Origin: Cyanobium sp. FGCU6
Lineage (GTDB): Bacteria > Cyanobacteriota > Cyanobacteriia > PCC-6307 > Cyanobiaceae
NCBI GenBank assembly: GCA_024958655.1
Contig: JANWUR010000004.1
Coordinates: 1-64,000 of the forward strand
DNA length: 64,000 bases
Direction: 5' to 3'
Shown: piece after piece, positions 8,721 to 19,565 of the stretch
Numbering within the stretch: the stretch's first letter is position 1
Layout of the letters: every line of letters starts with the position of its first letter
The notes under the pieces: generated by a model
What the model saw: the letters and a program-made list of their open reading frames with translations, nothing else
Databases searched by the model: none
What the model was told of the DNA's origin: nothing
Translations under genes and position numbers: made by a program

Positions 8721-10817
8721 TCAGACGCTGGCGATCGCCTCCAGCGCGATGGCGGCGATCGCCTGATCGCTTGCCTTGGGCAACTGCACGTAGCGACCGC
8801 CGGCGGCCTCGGCCAGCTCCTTGCCCATGCCGCTGCCGATGAACTTTCGCTCGGTGTCGATCACCAGCAGCTTGATGCCCAGGGCGCGGTACCGGCCGGC
8901 CACCTGCTTCACCTCCTCTTTCAGGTCCACCGGTTCCTCGCCCTCGATCGGCGGCTGGCCGAGGGAGCGCGAGAGCGGCACGTTGCCGCGGCCGTCGGTG
9001 ATCGCCACCACCACCACCTGGCCCAGATCGCCGGTGGCCAGAGCGTTGGCGGCCACCCGGGCCGCCTGGGTGAGGCCATGGGCCAGCGGTGAGCCGCCGC
9101 CGCAGGGCATCGCCTCCAGCCGGCGGCGGGCGGCCGTGATCGAGCGGGTGGGCGGCAGCAGCACCTCGGCCTGCTCGCCGCGGAAGGGGATCAGGGCCAC
9201 TTCGTCGCGGTTTTCGTAGGCCTCGGTGAGCAGCCGGATCACGGCGCCCTTGGCGCTCTGCATCCGGTTCAGCGCCATCGAGCCGCTGGCATCCACCAGG
9301 AAGATCACCAGGGCGCCGGCCTTGCGCTGCAGCTGCTTGGCCCGCAGGTCGCCGTCCTCCACGATCACCCTGCGGTGAGGCTGCCGCTCGCGACGCGCCT
9401 TCTGGTAAGGCGCGGCCGCCCGCAGGGTGGCATCCACGGCGATCCGCTTCACCGGTCCCCGGGGCAGCATGGGCTTCACATAGCGGCCGCGGCTGTCGCT
9501 CAGCACCACGGAACGGCTGCCGCTGCCACCGCTCTTCGCCTTGGCGGCCGAGAACAGCAGCAGGTCGGGGTCGATGGCGGTGGCCTCCGGATCCAGCAGG
9601 AACTCCTCCGGGATCGAGGGCGGCGCCTGGTCCTCCGGGCTGTCGTCCTCCTGGTCGTCGTCGTTGTCCGGCTCCTCGGAGTCCTGCTGGTTCTCGGGCG
9701 ACTCCGGTTCCTCGGGGGGCTGCTCGCCCTGGGGCGGCGGCGGTGGCGGCGGCTCCAGCGGCTGATCGGGATCGGGCGGCGGCAGCTGCAGGGCCCGGGG
9801 GGCGATCACCAGCCGCACCGCCACCTGCAGGTCTTCGGCCTCCACCTGATCGCGGCCGCTGAGGGCGGCGTGGGCCCGGGCCACCCGCACCGCGTAGAGC
9901 TCGCTGCGATGACCTTCCACCCCGCCGCGGATCGCTTCGTTCACCAGGTAGGCGATCTGCTCGCGGCTGATCTGCACATCCGGCAGCCACTGGCGGGCCA
10001 GCAGCAGCTGGGTGGCGAGGGCGTCGGTCTCCTCCTGGTGGCGGGCGCGGAAGGCCTCCACCGATTCGCCGTGCTCCAGGGCGCTGCGGGTGATCGCCAC
10101 CCGCTGCTCGGTGTCCAGCAGCTGGTTGGCCGAGAGGGCGATGGCGAAGCGATCCAGCAGGTGGTCGCGCACTGCCCCCTCCTCGGGGTTGTAGGTGGCG
10201 ATCAGCAGGCAGCGGCAGGGGTGCGACAGGCTCAGCCCCTCCCGCTCGATGCGGTTCTCGCCGCTGCCCACCGCCGCCAGCAGCAGGTTGGTGATGCCGT
10301 CGTCGAGCAGGTTGAGTTCATCCACATAAAGCACGCCCCGGTGAGCCTCCGCCAGCAGGCCGGGCTGGAAGACCGGCGCCCCGGCCGCCAGGGAGGCGGC
10401 CACGTCGACAGAGCCGATCAGCCGGTCCTCGGTGACGCCGAGGGGCACCTGCACGAACGGGGCCGGCACCACCGTCGTGGGCAGCAGGCTCTGGGGGCCC
10501 GTGGCCTCGGGGTCGCCGCCCAGTGCCAGGATGCGGCGGCGGGCCCCCTCGTCCCATTCCTCCGGCCGGGCCGGATCGAGGTTGCGGCCGATCGTCTGCG
10601 GGCCGAGGTCGAGCACGTCGATGGGCGGCAGCAGGGCGTGCAGCCCCCGGGCCAGCACCGATTTGCCGGTGCCCCGGCCGCCGGCGATCACCACCCCGCC
10701 CAGCCCCGGATCCACCGCCGCCAGCAGCAGGGCCAGCTTGAGCGTGCCATGGCCGGTGATGGCCGCCAGGGGGAAGGAACGGGCGGCGATGGCGCTTGAG
10801 GTGCCGGAGGCGACCAT
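8721..10817 (-). CDS. chlD: Magnesium chelatase ATPase subunit D
   Basis: Subunit of the enzyme that inserts Mg2+ into protoporphyrin IX, the first committed step of chlorophyll synthesis; works with ChlI and ChlH. From the ATG at 10817 it has 698 residues, the normal size. Residues about 15-330 are an AAA+ domain with a Walker A-like GGRGTGKS (46-53). Residues about 345-410 are the family's proline-rich then acidic linker. The C-terminus is a von Willebrand A domain with the MIDAS motif DASGS (about 507). The frame upstream of 10817 is Arg/Pro/Ser-rich and rejected. It is divergent from folK. Confidence 0.95.
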   Translation of the reverse strand: MVASGTSSAIAARSFPLAAITGHGTLKLALLLAAVDPGLGGVVIAGGRGTGKSVLARGLHALLPPIDVLDLGPQTIGRNLDPARPEEWDEGARRRILALGGDPEATGPQSLLPTTVVPAPFVQVPLGVTEDRLIGSVDVAASLAAGAPVFQPGLLAEAHRGVLYVDELNLLDDGITNLLLAAVGSGENRIEREGLSLSHPCRCLLIATYNPEEGAVRDHLLDRFAIALSANQLLDTEQRVAITRSALEHGESVEAFRARHQEETDALATQLLLARQWLPDVQISREQIAYLVNEAIRGGVEGHRSELYAVRVARAHAALSGRDQVEAEDLQVAVRLVIAPRALQLPPPDPDQPLEPPPPPPPQGEQPPEEPESPENQQDSEEPDNDDDQEDDSPEDQAPPSIPEEFLLDPEATAIDPDLLLFSAAKAKSGGSGSRSVVLSDSRGRYVKPMLPRGPVKRIAVDATLRAAAPYQKARRERQPHRRVIVEDGDLRAKQLQRKAGALVIFLVDASGSMALNRMQSAKGAVIRLLTEAYENRDEVALIPFRGEQAEVLLPPTRSITAARRRLEAMPCGGGSPLAHGLTQAARVAANALATGDLGQVVVVAITDGRGNVPLSRSLGQPPIEGEEPVDLKEEVKQVAGRYRALGIKLLVIDTERKFIGSGMGKELAEAAGGRYVQLPKASDQAIAAIALEAIASV
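8731..8762. repeat. Two HIP1 octamers
   Basis: GCGATCGC occurs at 8731-8738 and 8755-8762. The same octamer is also seen at 10962-10969, 29627-29634 and 54186-54193, among others. HIP1 is the over-represented palindrome of many cyanobacterial genomes and supports the taxonomic call. Confidence 0.8.
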
Positions 10818-10943
10818 GGGGCGAGAAGTGGACGCCCCGGACCGGGACGATGGCTGGGGGCAGTCTCGCCGATCGCTGCCGGGCGGCGATGCCAGCGCGT
10901 TCCGCCCCCGCCGTGGCATCCTCAGCGCCCTGAGCGCCCAGGC

Positions 10944-11507
10944 ATGACCGGCTCCACCCTGGCGATCGCCCTGGGGGCGAACCTCGGCGATCCCGCGGCC
11001 ACCCTCACGACGGTCCGTCCCCGCCTCCAGGCCTTGCTGGCCGCCTGGGGCGGGGAGCCGCTGGCCCGGCGCTGCCGCTGGTCGCCGCTGTTCCGCACCG
11101 CGCCGGTGGGCGGCCCGCCAGACCAGCCGGCCTACGTGAATGCGGTGCTGGTGGCCGGGCCCCTGCCCGTGTCAACGCCTGATCCCCGGGCCCTGCTGGA
11201 GGCTCTTCTCGCCTTGGAGCGGGCCTTCGGCCGGGTGCGGGGCGAGCGCTGGGGGCCGCGGCTGCTGGATCTCGACCTGCTCTGGTGCGGGACCTGCCGG
11301 CTGCAGGAGCCGGCGCTGGAGCTCCCCCATCCACGTCTGGCCCAGCGCCGCTTCGTGCTGAAGCCCCTGGCGGCGATCGATCCGGCCCTGTGTCCGCCCG
11401 GCGGTAAGGGGGCCCCGGCGCCCTCAGTGGCTCAGTTGTTGGCGCGGCTGGAGGCGGTGGAACCTCCCCCCCGCCGCCTGCCCCCCCGCCCCGGCTGGCC
11501 GGAATAG
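10944..11507 (+). CDS. folK: 2-amino-4-hydroxy-6-hydroxymethyldihydropteridine pyrophosphokinase
   Basis: Transfers pyrophosphate from ATP to the pterin in folate synthesis. The 187 residues include the N-terminal IALGANLGD motif, [19 protein letters not shown], and the family signature [10 protein letters not shown] (about 104-113), followed by [20 protein letters not shown]. It starts 126 bp from the divergent chlD start and is followed 32 bp later by a Nudix gene on the same strand. Confidence 0.92.
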   Translation: MTGSTLAIALGANLGDPAATLTTVRPRLQALLAAWGGEPLARRCRWSPLFRTAPVGGPPDQPAYVNAVLVAGPLPVSTPDPRALLEALLALERAFGRVRGERWGPRLLDLDLLWCGTCRLQEPALELPHPRLAQRRFVLKPLAAIDPALCPPGGKGAPAPSVAQLLARLEAVEPPPRRLPPRPGWPE

Positions 11508-11539
11508 GCCATGCTGGCCGCGATCCGCCGCCCCCGCCG

Positions 11540-12100
11540 ATGGCGCCCCTGCCTCCTCCCGAGCCTTCGCGCCTGCTGGAGACCACGGCCAGCCACGATG
11601 TTCGCAAGCTGCGCTTCGAGGTCAACCGCCTGGCGCTGCCGATGGGGGTGGAGGGCACCTTCGGCGTGATCAGGCACCCCGGTGCCTCCCTGGCGGTGCC
11701 GGTGCTCGATGACGGCAGGGTGGTGGTGCTGCGCCAGTACCGCTTCGCCGTGGCCACCCGTCTGCTGGAGTTCCCCGCCGGCACCCTCGATCCGGGCGAG
11801 ACGCCGCTGAGCACCATGCGGCGCGAGCTGCAGGAGGAGGCCGGCTACCGCGCCGAGCGCTGGGACGAGCTGGGGGCGATGCTGCCCTGCCCCGGTTACT
11901 CCGACGAGGTGATCCACCTGTTCCTGGCCCGGGAGCTGACTCTTCTGGAGGAGCGCCCCCCCGGCGACGACGACGAGGACATGGAGGTGCTGCTGATGGA
12001 GCCCGGCGAGCTGGATGCGGCCCTGGCCAGCGGCGACGAGGCCCTCGACGGCAAGAGCGTCACCGCCTGGTTCCGCGCCCGCCAGGTGCTGGGGCTCTGA
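11540..12100 (+). CDS. Nudix hydrolase, ADP-ribose pyrophosphatase type
   Basis: Hydrolyses nucleoside diphosphates linked to another group; sequence and length (186 residues) resemble the ADP-ribose pyrophosphatase subfamily. The Nudix box spans residues 81-103, with G81, E87, R95-E96-L97, E99-E100 and G102 in place. YRFAVATRLLEFPAG just before it is typical of the ADP-ribose class. Its stop codon overlaps the ATG of the photolyase gene by one base (TGATG), so the two are translationally coupled. Confidence 0.87.
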   Translation: MAPLPPPEPSRLLETTASHDVRKLRFEVNRLALPMGVEGTFGVIRHPGASLAVPVLDDGRVVVLRQYRFAVATRLLEFPAGTLDPGETPLSTMRRELQEEAGYRAERWDELGAMLPCPGYSDEVIHLFLARELTLLEERPPGDDDEDMEVLLMEPGELDAALASGDEALDGKSVTAWFRARQVLGL

Positions 12101-13605
12101 TGGCTCCTGATCGCTGGCTGTTCTGGCACCGGCGCGATCTGCGCCTCGCCGACAACCTCGGCCTGGCGGCAGCCGCCGCCGCCACCCCGGCGGTGACGGG
12201 TGTCTATGTGCTCGATCCGGCGTTCCTCGGAGCTCCCACCCAGGCTCCGTCACGGTTGTGGTTCCTGGTGGAGAGCCTGCGGGAACTGCAGCAGCGCTGG
12301 CTGGAGGCCGGCAGCCGCCTGGTGCTGCTGCGGGGGGATCCGGCGGTGGAACTGCCGCGGCTGGCCGAAGCGATCGGCGCGCAGGTGGTGGCCTGGAACC
12401 GCGGGGTCGAACCGATGGGCCGGGCCCGCGACCGGCGGGTGGCCGCCGCGCTCCAGGCCGAAGGGAGGCGGGTTCTCGCCGACTGGGACCAACTGCTGGT
12501 GGCGCCGGAGGCCCTGCGCACCGGCGGTGGCGACCCCTACCGGGTGTATGGCCCGTTCCTGCGCAACTGGCGCAGCCAGGCGCTGCGCAAGCAGGCGCTC
12601 GGCCCGGCCACGAGCGGCGGGCTCGATCCGGTGCCCGCCCCCCGGGGGCTTCTCGATCTCGATCCCGCCGCGTTGCCCGCGGAGCGCCGCCATCTCTGGC
12701 AATCCCTGCCGCAACTGGCGGAGGTGCCGCAGCCGTCCAGCCTGGGCCCCGCGTTCAAGGGCGCCGAACTCTGCCCCTGCCGGCCTGGAGAGGCGGCGGC
12801 GCTGCGGCAACTGGAGGCCTTCGCCGATGGCGGCACCGGCGGCGGGGCGCTGCTCGGTTATGCCGAGGGCCGCAACCTGCCGGGCCAGGAGGGCACCTCG
12901 GCCCTGAGCGCCGCCCTGCGGTTCGGCACCCTCTCGCCTCGCCAGGCCTGGGCGGCGGCCCGCACGGCCCGGGAGCTCGCCGGCAGCGCCGAGGCCCTCG
13001 CCTCGATCGAGGTGTGGGAGCAGGAGCTGGCCTGGCGGGAGTTCTACCAGCAGGCCCTGTTCCATTTCCCCGAGCTGGCCGATGGCCCCTACCGGCCGCA
13101 GTGGAAGGTCTTCCCCTGGGAGAACGACCCCGAGCGGCTGGCGGCCTGGCGTGAGGGGCGCACCGGCGTTCCGATCGTGGATGCGGCGATGCGCCAGCTG
13201 AACGCCAGCGGCTGGATGCACAACCGTTGCCGCATGATCGTGGCCTCCTTCCTGGTGAAGGATCTGATCATCGATTGGCGGCTGGGCGAGCAGGTGTTCA
13301 TGGAGCGGCTGGTGGACGGCGATCTCGCCGCCAACAACGGCGGCTGGCAGTGGAGCGCCAGCAGCGGCATGGATCCCCGGCCCCTGCGCATCTTCAACCC
13401 CGCCACCCAGGCGGCCAAGTTCGACCCCGAGGCCACCTACATCCGCCGCTGGCTGCCGGAACTGGCCCAGGTCGGCAGCGCCGACCTGAACAGCGGGCGG
13501 ATCGCTCCGCTCCAGCGCGGCGACTATCCCGAGCCGATCGTGGATCACCGCGAGCAGCAGGCCCGCTTCAAGGCGCTCTATGCAGCGCTGCCGAAGCCGG
13601 GCTGA
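12100..13605 (+). CDS. phr: Deoxyribodipyrimidine photolyase (class I)
   Basis: Light-driven repair of UV pyrimidine dimers in DNA. The 501-residue protein has the N-terminal photolyase domain (FWHRRDLRLADN, residues about 8-19) and the C-terminal FAD-binding domain: WEQELAWREFYQ, VDAAMRQLNASGWMHNR, and DLAANNGGWQW then RIFNPATQAAKFDP, which are FAD and substrate contacts of CPD photolyases. The antenna cofactor cannot be read reliably. A cryptochrome of the same fold is the alternative, but the motifs favour a working photolyase. Convergent with the ABC permease at 13637. Confidence 0.9.
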   Translation: MAPDRWLFWHRRDLRLADNLGLAAAAAATPAVTGVYVLDPAFLGAPTQAPSRLWFLVESLRELQQRWLEAGSRLVLLRGDPAVELPRLAEAIGAQVVAWNRGVEPMGRARDRRVAAALQAEGRRVLADWDQLLVAPEALRTGGGDPYRVYGPFLRNWRSQALRKQALGPATSGGLDPVPAPRGLLDLDPAALPAERRHLWQSLPQLAEVPQPSSLGPAFKGAELCPCRPGEAAALRQLEAFADGGTGGGALLGYAEGRNLPGQEGTSALSAALRFGTLSPRQAWAAARTARELAGSAEALASIEVWEQELAWREFYQQALFHFPELADGPYRPQWKVFPWENDPERLAAWREGRTGVPIVDAAMRQLNASGWMHNRCRMIVASFLVKDLIIDWRLGEQVFMERLVDGDLAANNGGWQWSASSGMDPRPLRIFNPATQAAKFDPEATYIRRWLPELAQVGSADLNSGRIAPLQRGDYPEPIVDHREQQARFKALYAALPKPG

Positions 13606-13636
13606 GCGGCGGCCGCCTCCGCGCCGCCGCCGCGGC

Positions 13637-14422
13637 CTATACAAGAAAGGGCAGCTTGTGACGTTGACGTCCGAGCAGCCAGACGGCCAGCAGCAGCCCG
13701 ATCAGATTGGCCAGCAGGATCAGCAGGGTGTGGCTGAGCTTCAGCTCGCCATGAATCAGGGCATGACGCAGATTGCTGAGAACCCGGTAGAGGGGATTGA
13801 GGTCAGCGGTCCAGCTCAGATGGCCAAGAGCTTCCTTCTTGTAGAGGATGGGAGAGAGCAGGAACATCAGTTGCAACACGATCGGGACCAACTGAAAAAA
13901 GTCTTCGTAGCGGGCCCCGAGCAGGCAAATCAGCAGAGGGAACCAGTAGATGAACAGAAGCAGGTTGAGAAAAGGAAGTAGCCCCGCTGTAAACAGGTGG
14001 GGAAGCAGTGTGGGTTGAAACAGCGAAAGAATGACCAGGACAAGGCCGAACGACTGCAGGAAAGTCTGAAGCTGGAACGACCATTCCTCCAGGGTGTAGA
14101 AGATCGGGTCGGTGTTGGTGTTCTTCAGGTTGGCGGCATTGTTCTTGAACAGGTTAGGAGCCGATTGCACGGAAGCGGCGATTGCATTCCAGGTCACCAG
14201 TCCGGTGCCGAGGTACACCACATAGGCGTTGAAGTCGCTCACCTTGAAGACGGTGCCGTAGACCACCGCCAGCACAGAGATAGACAGCAGATTTGAAAGG
14301 CCCAGCCAGAAACTGCCAAGGGCTGTTCGGGCAAACCGCTCCCTCGTGCGGGCGGTGGCGGTGAACCACCAGGCCCGGCGGCTTTGCCAGCCGAAGCGCA
14401 GAGAGTTAACCGCAGTGTTCAT
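13637..14422 (-). CDS. ABC-2 type polysaccharide/O-antigen export permease
   Basis: Integral membrane subunit of an ABC exporter, 261 residues with about six hydrophobic segments in the ABC-2 arrangement (for example residues 40-58, 65-90, 122-140, 147-170, 180-196, 232-252). The order ATPase then permease, and similarity to Wzm/TagG-type permeases, indicate export of a lipid-linked polysaccharide. Its start lies inside the end of the ATPase gene (17-bp overlap). It is less GC-rich than secA. Confidence 0.85.
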   Translation of the reverse strand: MNTAVNSLRFGWQSRRAWWFTATARTRERFARTALGSFWLGLSNLLSISVLAVVYGTVFKVSDFNAYVVYLGTGLVTWNAIAASVQSAPNLFKNNAANLKNTNTDPIFYTLEEWSFQLQTFLQSFGLVLVILSLFQPTLLPHLFTAGLLPFLNLLLFIYWFPLLICLLGARYEDFFQLVPIVLQLMFLLSPILYKKEALGHLSWTADLNPLYRVLSNLRHALIHGELKLSHTLLILLANLIGLLLAVWLLGRQRHKLPFLV

Positions 14423-15169
14423 CGTAATAGGTTAGGGCGGCTTCAAGGGAGCCATCAAAGACGATCTGCCCCTGGTTGAACACCAGGCCTCTTCGGCAGA
14501 ACTGGCGCAACAGAGCATTGGAATGGCTGGCCAGGATCAACGTGCCGGAGGCATCAATGAATTGTTCCATCCGCTGCTGGGCCCTCTCAAAGAAGCGCGC
14601 ATCGCCAGCACCGAAGCCTTCGTCGAGTGCGAGACAGTCGTGGCTGCCTGAGGTGAGCAGGGCGAACAGCAGGCGGGCAGACATCCCTTCGCTGTAGCCC
14701 TTCATCGGCAGATGAATGAAATCACCCAGTTCGGAGAACTCCACGATCGACTGCAGGTAGCCGGCGAAGCCTCGCAGATTGCCGTGGTGCAGCAGGTAAT
14801 GCCCCTTCACGGCCTGCATACCGCTGAGTTCGGGGCTGGTGAGGAAACTCTTCTGAATCATCGGAAACACCGGGCAGGTGGCGCGGAAGCTTCCCGAGCT
14901 AGGCAGGTAGATCCCCGAGATCACCCGCAGAAAGGTGCTCTTGCCGGCGCCGTTATGGCCGATCAGGGCCACGCGCTCGCCGTGGTGGATCGTGCAGGTG
15001 ATCCCCCGCAGGGCCTCGATCTCGGCGCCGGCGCGGGTGTTGCGCAGAGCCCCACCGGTGAGGGAGCGGATCAGGGCTTTCTTGAGTGTACGCGTTTCGC
15101 GGGTGTTGACGGGGATGCGCAACCACACATCCCGGAGCTCCAGCACCGGAGGGGCGGCGGATGTTGCCC

Positions 15170-15173
<4 letters not shown>
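14406..15173 (-). CDS. Polysaccharide export ABC transporter ATP-binding protein (Wzt/TagH type)
   Basis: ATPase of the exporter formed with the permease at 13637; 255 residues. Walker A is GHNGAGKST (72-80). The signature is the YSEGMSARL variant, characteristic of the Wzt/TagH/KpsT exporters rather than LSGGQ. Walker B is [12 protein letters not shown]. There is no C-terminal carbohydrate-binding extension, so it resembles the short KpsT-like class. Its ATG overlaps the secA stop codon by 4 bp (ATGA), so it is probably translated from the secA transcript. Confidence 0.87.
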
Positions 15174-18058
<2,885 letters not shown>

Positions 18059-18160
18059 GGGACCTGAACCAACCGTCAGGCGTCACCTTACCGCCGCCCC
18101 CCTTGGGGATCAGGGGCGGTCGGAGGCGAGGATTCCGACCATGCGAAGGCAGGTGAGCAC

Positions 18161-18628
18161 TTGAGTTCCGGCACGATCCGACTGATCCGCCACGTCAGCG
18201 GGGCCCCCGCGCTGCGACTGGGCCTGGGTCCGGGCCTGCGGCCGGTCGGGGCACTCACCCAGCTGGGTCGGCTGTTCGATCGGGAAAGCTTCTGGGCCGC
18301 CGGCCGCGATCCCGACGGCCTGCGGCGGATGCTGCGGGGCAGTCAGGCCGCGGTGAGCGCCTGGGATGGCGAGCGGCTGGTGGGTTTCGGGCGTGCCACC
18401 AGCGACGGGGCTTACCGTGCTGTGCTCTGGGATGTGGTGGTGGCCGGCGACCACAAGGGACGGGGACTCGGGCGCCGGCTGGTGGAAGCCCTGGTGGAGG
18501 CGCCGGCGCTGGCCCGCACCGAGCGGGTGTATCTGATGACCACCAACAGCGCTGGCTTCTACGAACGGCTGGGATTCCGCTCCAAGGAAAGCCAGAACCT
18601 GATGGTGAAGGAAAAGGCAAGCGGATGA
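18161..18628 (+). CDS. GNAT family N-acetyltransferase
   Basis: Probable acetyl-CoA-dependent transferase of 155 residues; substrate unknown. The acetyl-CoA pyrophosphate-binding loop is GDHKGRGLGRRLV (about 107-119), preceded by the VLWDVVV strand and followed by YLMTTNSAGFYERLGF, the usual C-terminal GNAT motif. It starts with TTG behind the ribosome-binding site AGGTGAG. The last 9 bp overlap the 3' end of the tRNA-Gly gene on the other strand. Confidence 0.85.
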   Translation: MSSGTIRLIRHVSGAPALRLGLGPGLRPVGALTQLGRLFDRESFWAAGRDPDGLRRMLRGSQAAVSAWDGERLVGFGRATSDGAYRAVLWDVVVAGDHKGRGLGRRLVEALVEAPALARTERVYLMTTNSAGFYERLGFRSKESQNLMVKEKASG

Positions 18629-18691
18629 AGAGATTCGAACTCTCGACCCTCTCCTTGGCAAGGAGATGCTCTACCACTGAGCTACATCCGC
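18620..18691 (-). tRNA. trnG: tRNA-Gly (anticodon GCC)
   Basis: On the minus strand the acceptor GCGGATG pairs with CATCCGC, the D arm is GCTC-AGTGGTA-GAGC, the anticodon stem TCTCC/GGAGA holds the loop TTGCCAA with anticodon GCC, and the T arm is GAGAG-TTCGAAT-CTCTT. 72 nt including a U discriminator; CCA is not encoded. Its 3' end overlaps the stop region of the GNAT gene. Confidence 0.96.
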
Positions 18692-18824
18692 ACGGCTGAC
18701 CCGATGGGCGCCTCATCGGCCTCGACGCCGACCGGCAAAGCATGCCCTACGGGGGCGCCCCCGGTCAAATCATCGGGACAGGTCGGGGTTTTCGGTCGTC
18801 GCCCAACCCAATAAGGTGTCCCCC

Positions 18825-19565
18825 ATGACTGCTGACTCCCTTCCCGAGCTCCCGGCCAACGTGCTGGCGGAGCTCAGCCGCCATAACCTGCTGCAGAGCC
18901 TGATGCAGCGGCGTGTGGTGGCCGAAGCGGTGGCCGGTGAGACGGTCGATCCGGAGGTCTGCCGCCAGGCCCGCGAGCAGTTCTGCCTCCAGAACGGTCT
19001 GCAGGATGACGCCGCCCTTTCGGCCTTCCTTGCCTCCCAGGGCTGGAGTGAGGACGACCTGCGCTGGCAGATCGAGCTCCCCATGCGCATCCGCGCCCAC
19101 TGCGCCGAGCACTACCGCCACAAGGCCGAGGCTCACTTCCTGGCTCGCAAGAACCAGCTGGACCAGGTGGTCTACAGCCTGCTGCGGGTGAAGGACGGTT
19201 ACCTGGCTCGCGAGCTCTACCTGCGGCTGGATGCGGGCGAGGCAAACTTCGCCGATCTCGCCGCCCAGTTCTCGGAGGGCTACGAGAAGCAGACGAACGG
19301 CATCGTCGGACCCGTGCCGCTCACCCAGGCCCACCCCGCCCTGGCGGAGCGGCTGCGCACCAGCCCCGCCGGCCAGCTGATGCAGCCGTTCCAGATCGCC
19401 GAGTGGTGGCTGGTGGCGCGTCTGGAGAGCTATACCCCCGCCAGCTTTGATGAGGCCACGGCCGCGCGCATGGCCGGTGAACTGTTCGACCAGTGGGTGC
19501 GCCAGGAAACGAGCCGTAGGATCCAGGCACTTCTCTCGTCGGGTGTCGCCACGGCCAGGGCATGA
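18825..19565 (+). CDS. PpiC/SurA-like peptidylprolyl isomerase of the type I secretion unit
   Basis: Probable parvulin-type chaperone of 246 residues. An N-terminal helical region resembles SurA-like chaperones (residues about 1-95), followed by a compact parvulin-like domain (VVYSLLRVKDGYLARELYLRLDAGEANFADLAAQFSEG and GIVGPVPLTQAHPALAERL). No signal peptide is seen, so it acts in the cytoplasm or its signal is atypical. The ATG at 18825 follows AAGGTG; a GTG 9 bp earlier is the alternative. Its stop overlaps the exporter gene start (ATGA). The context suggests it keeps the RTX substrate competent for export. Confidence 0.78.
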   Translation: MTADSLPELPANVLAELSRHNLLQSLMQRRVVAEAVAGETVDPEVCRQAREQFCLQNGLQDDAALSAFLASQGWSEDDLRWQIELPMRIRAHCAEHYRHKAEAHFLARKNQLDQVVYSLLRVKDGYLARELYLRLDAGEANFADLAAQFSEGYEKQTNGIVGPVPLTQAHPALAERLRTSPAGQLMQPFQIAEWWLVARLESYTPASFDEATAARMAGELFDQWVRQETSRRIQALLSSGVATARA

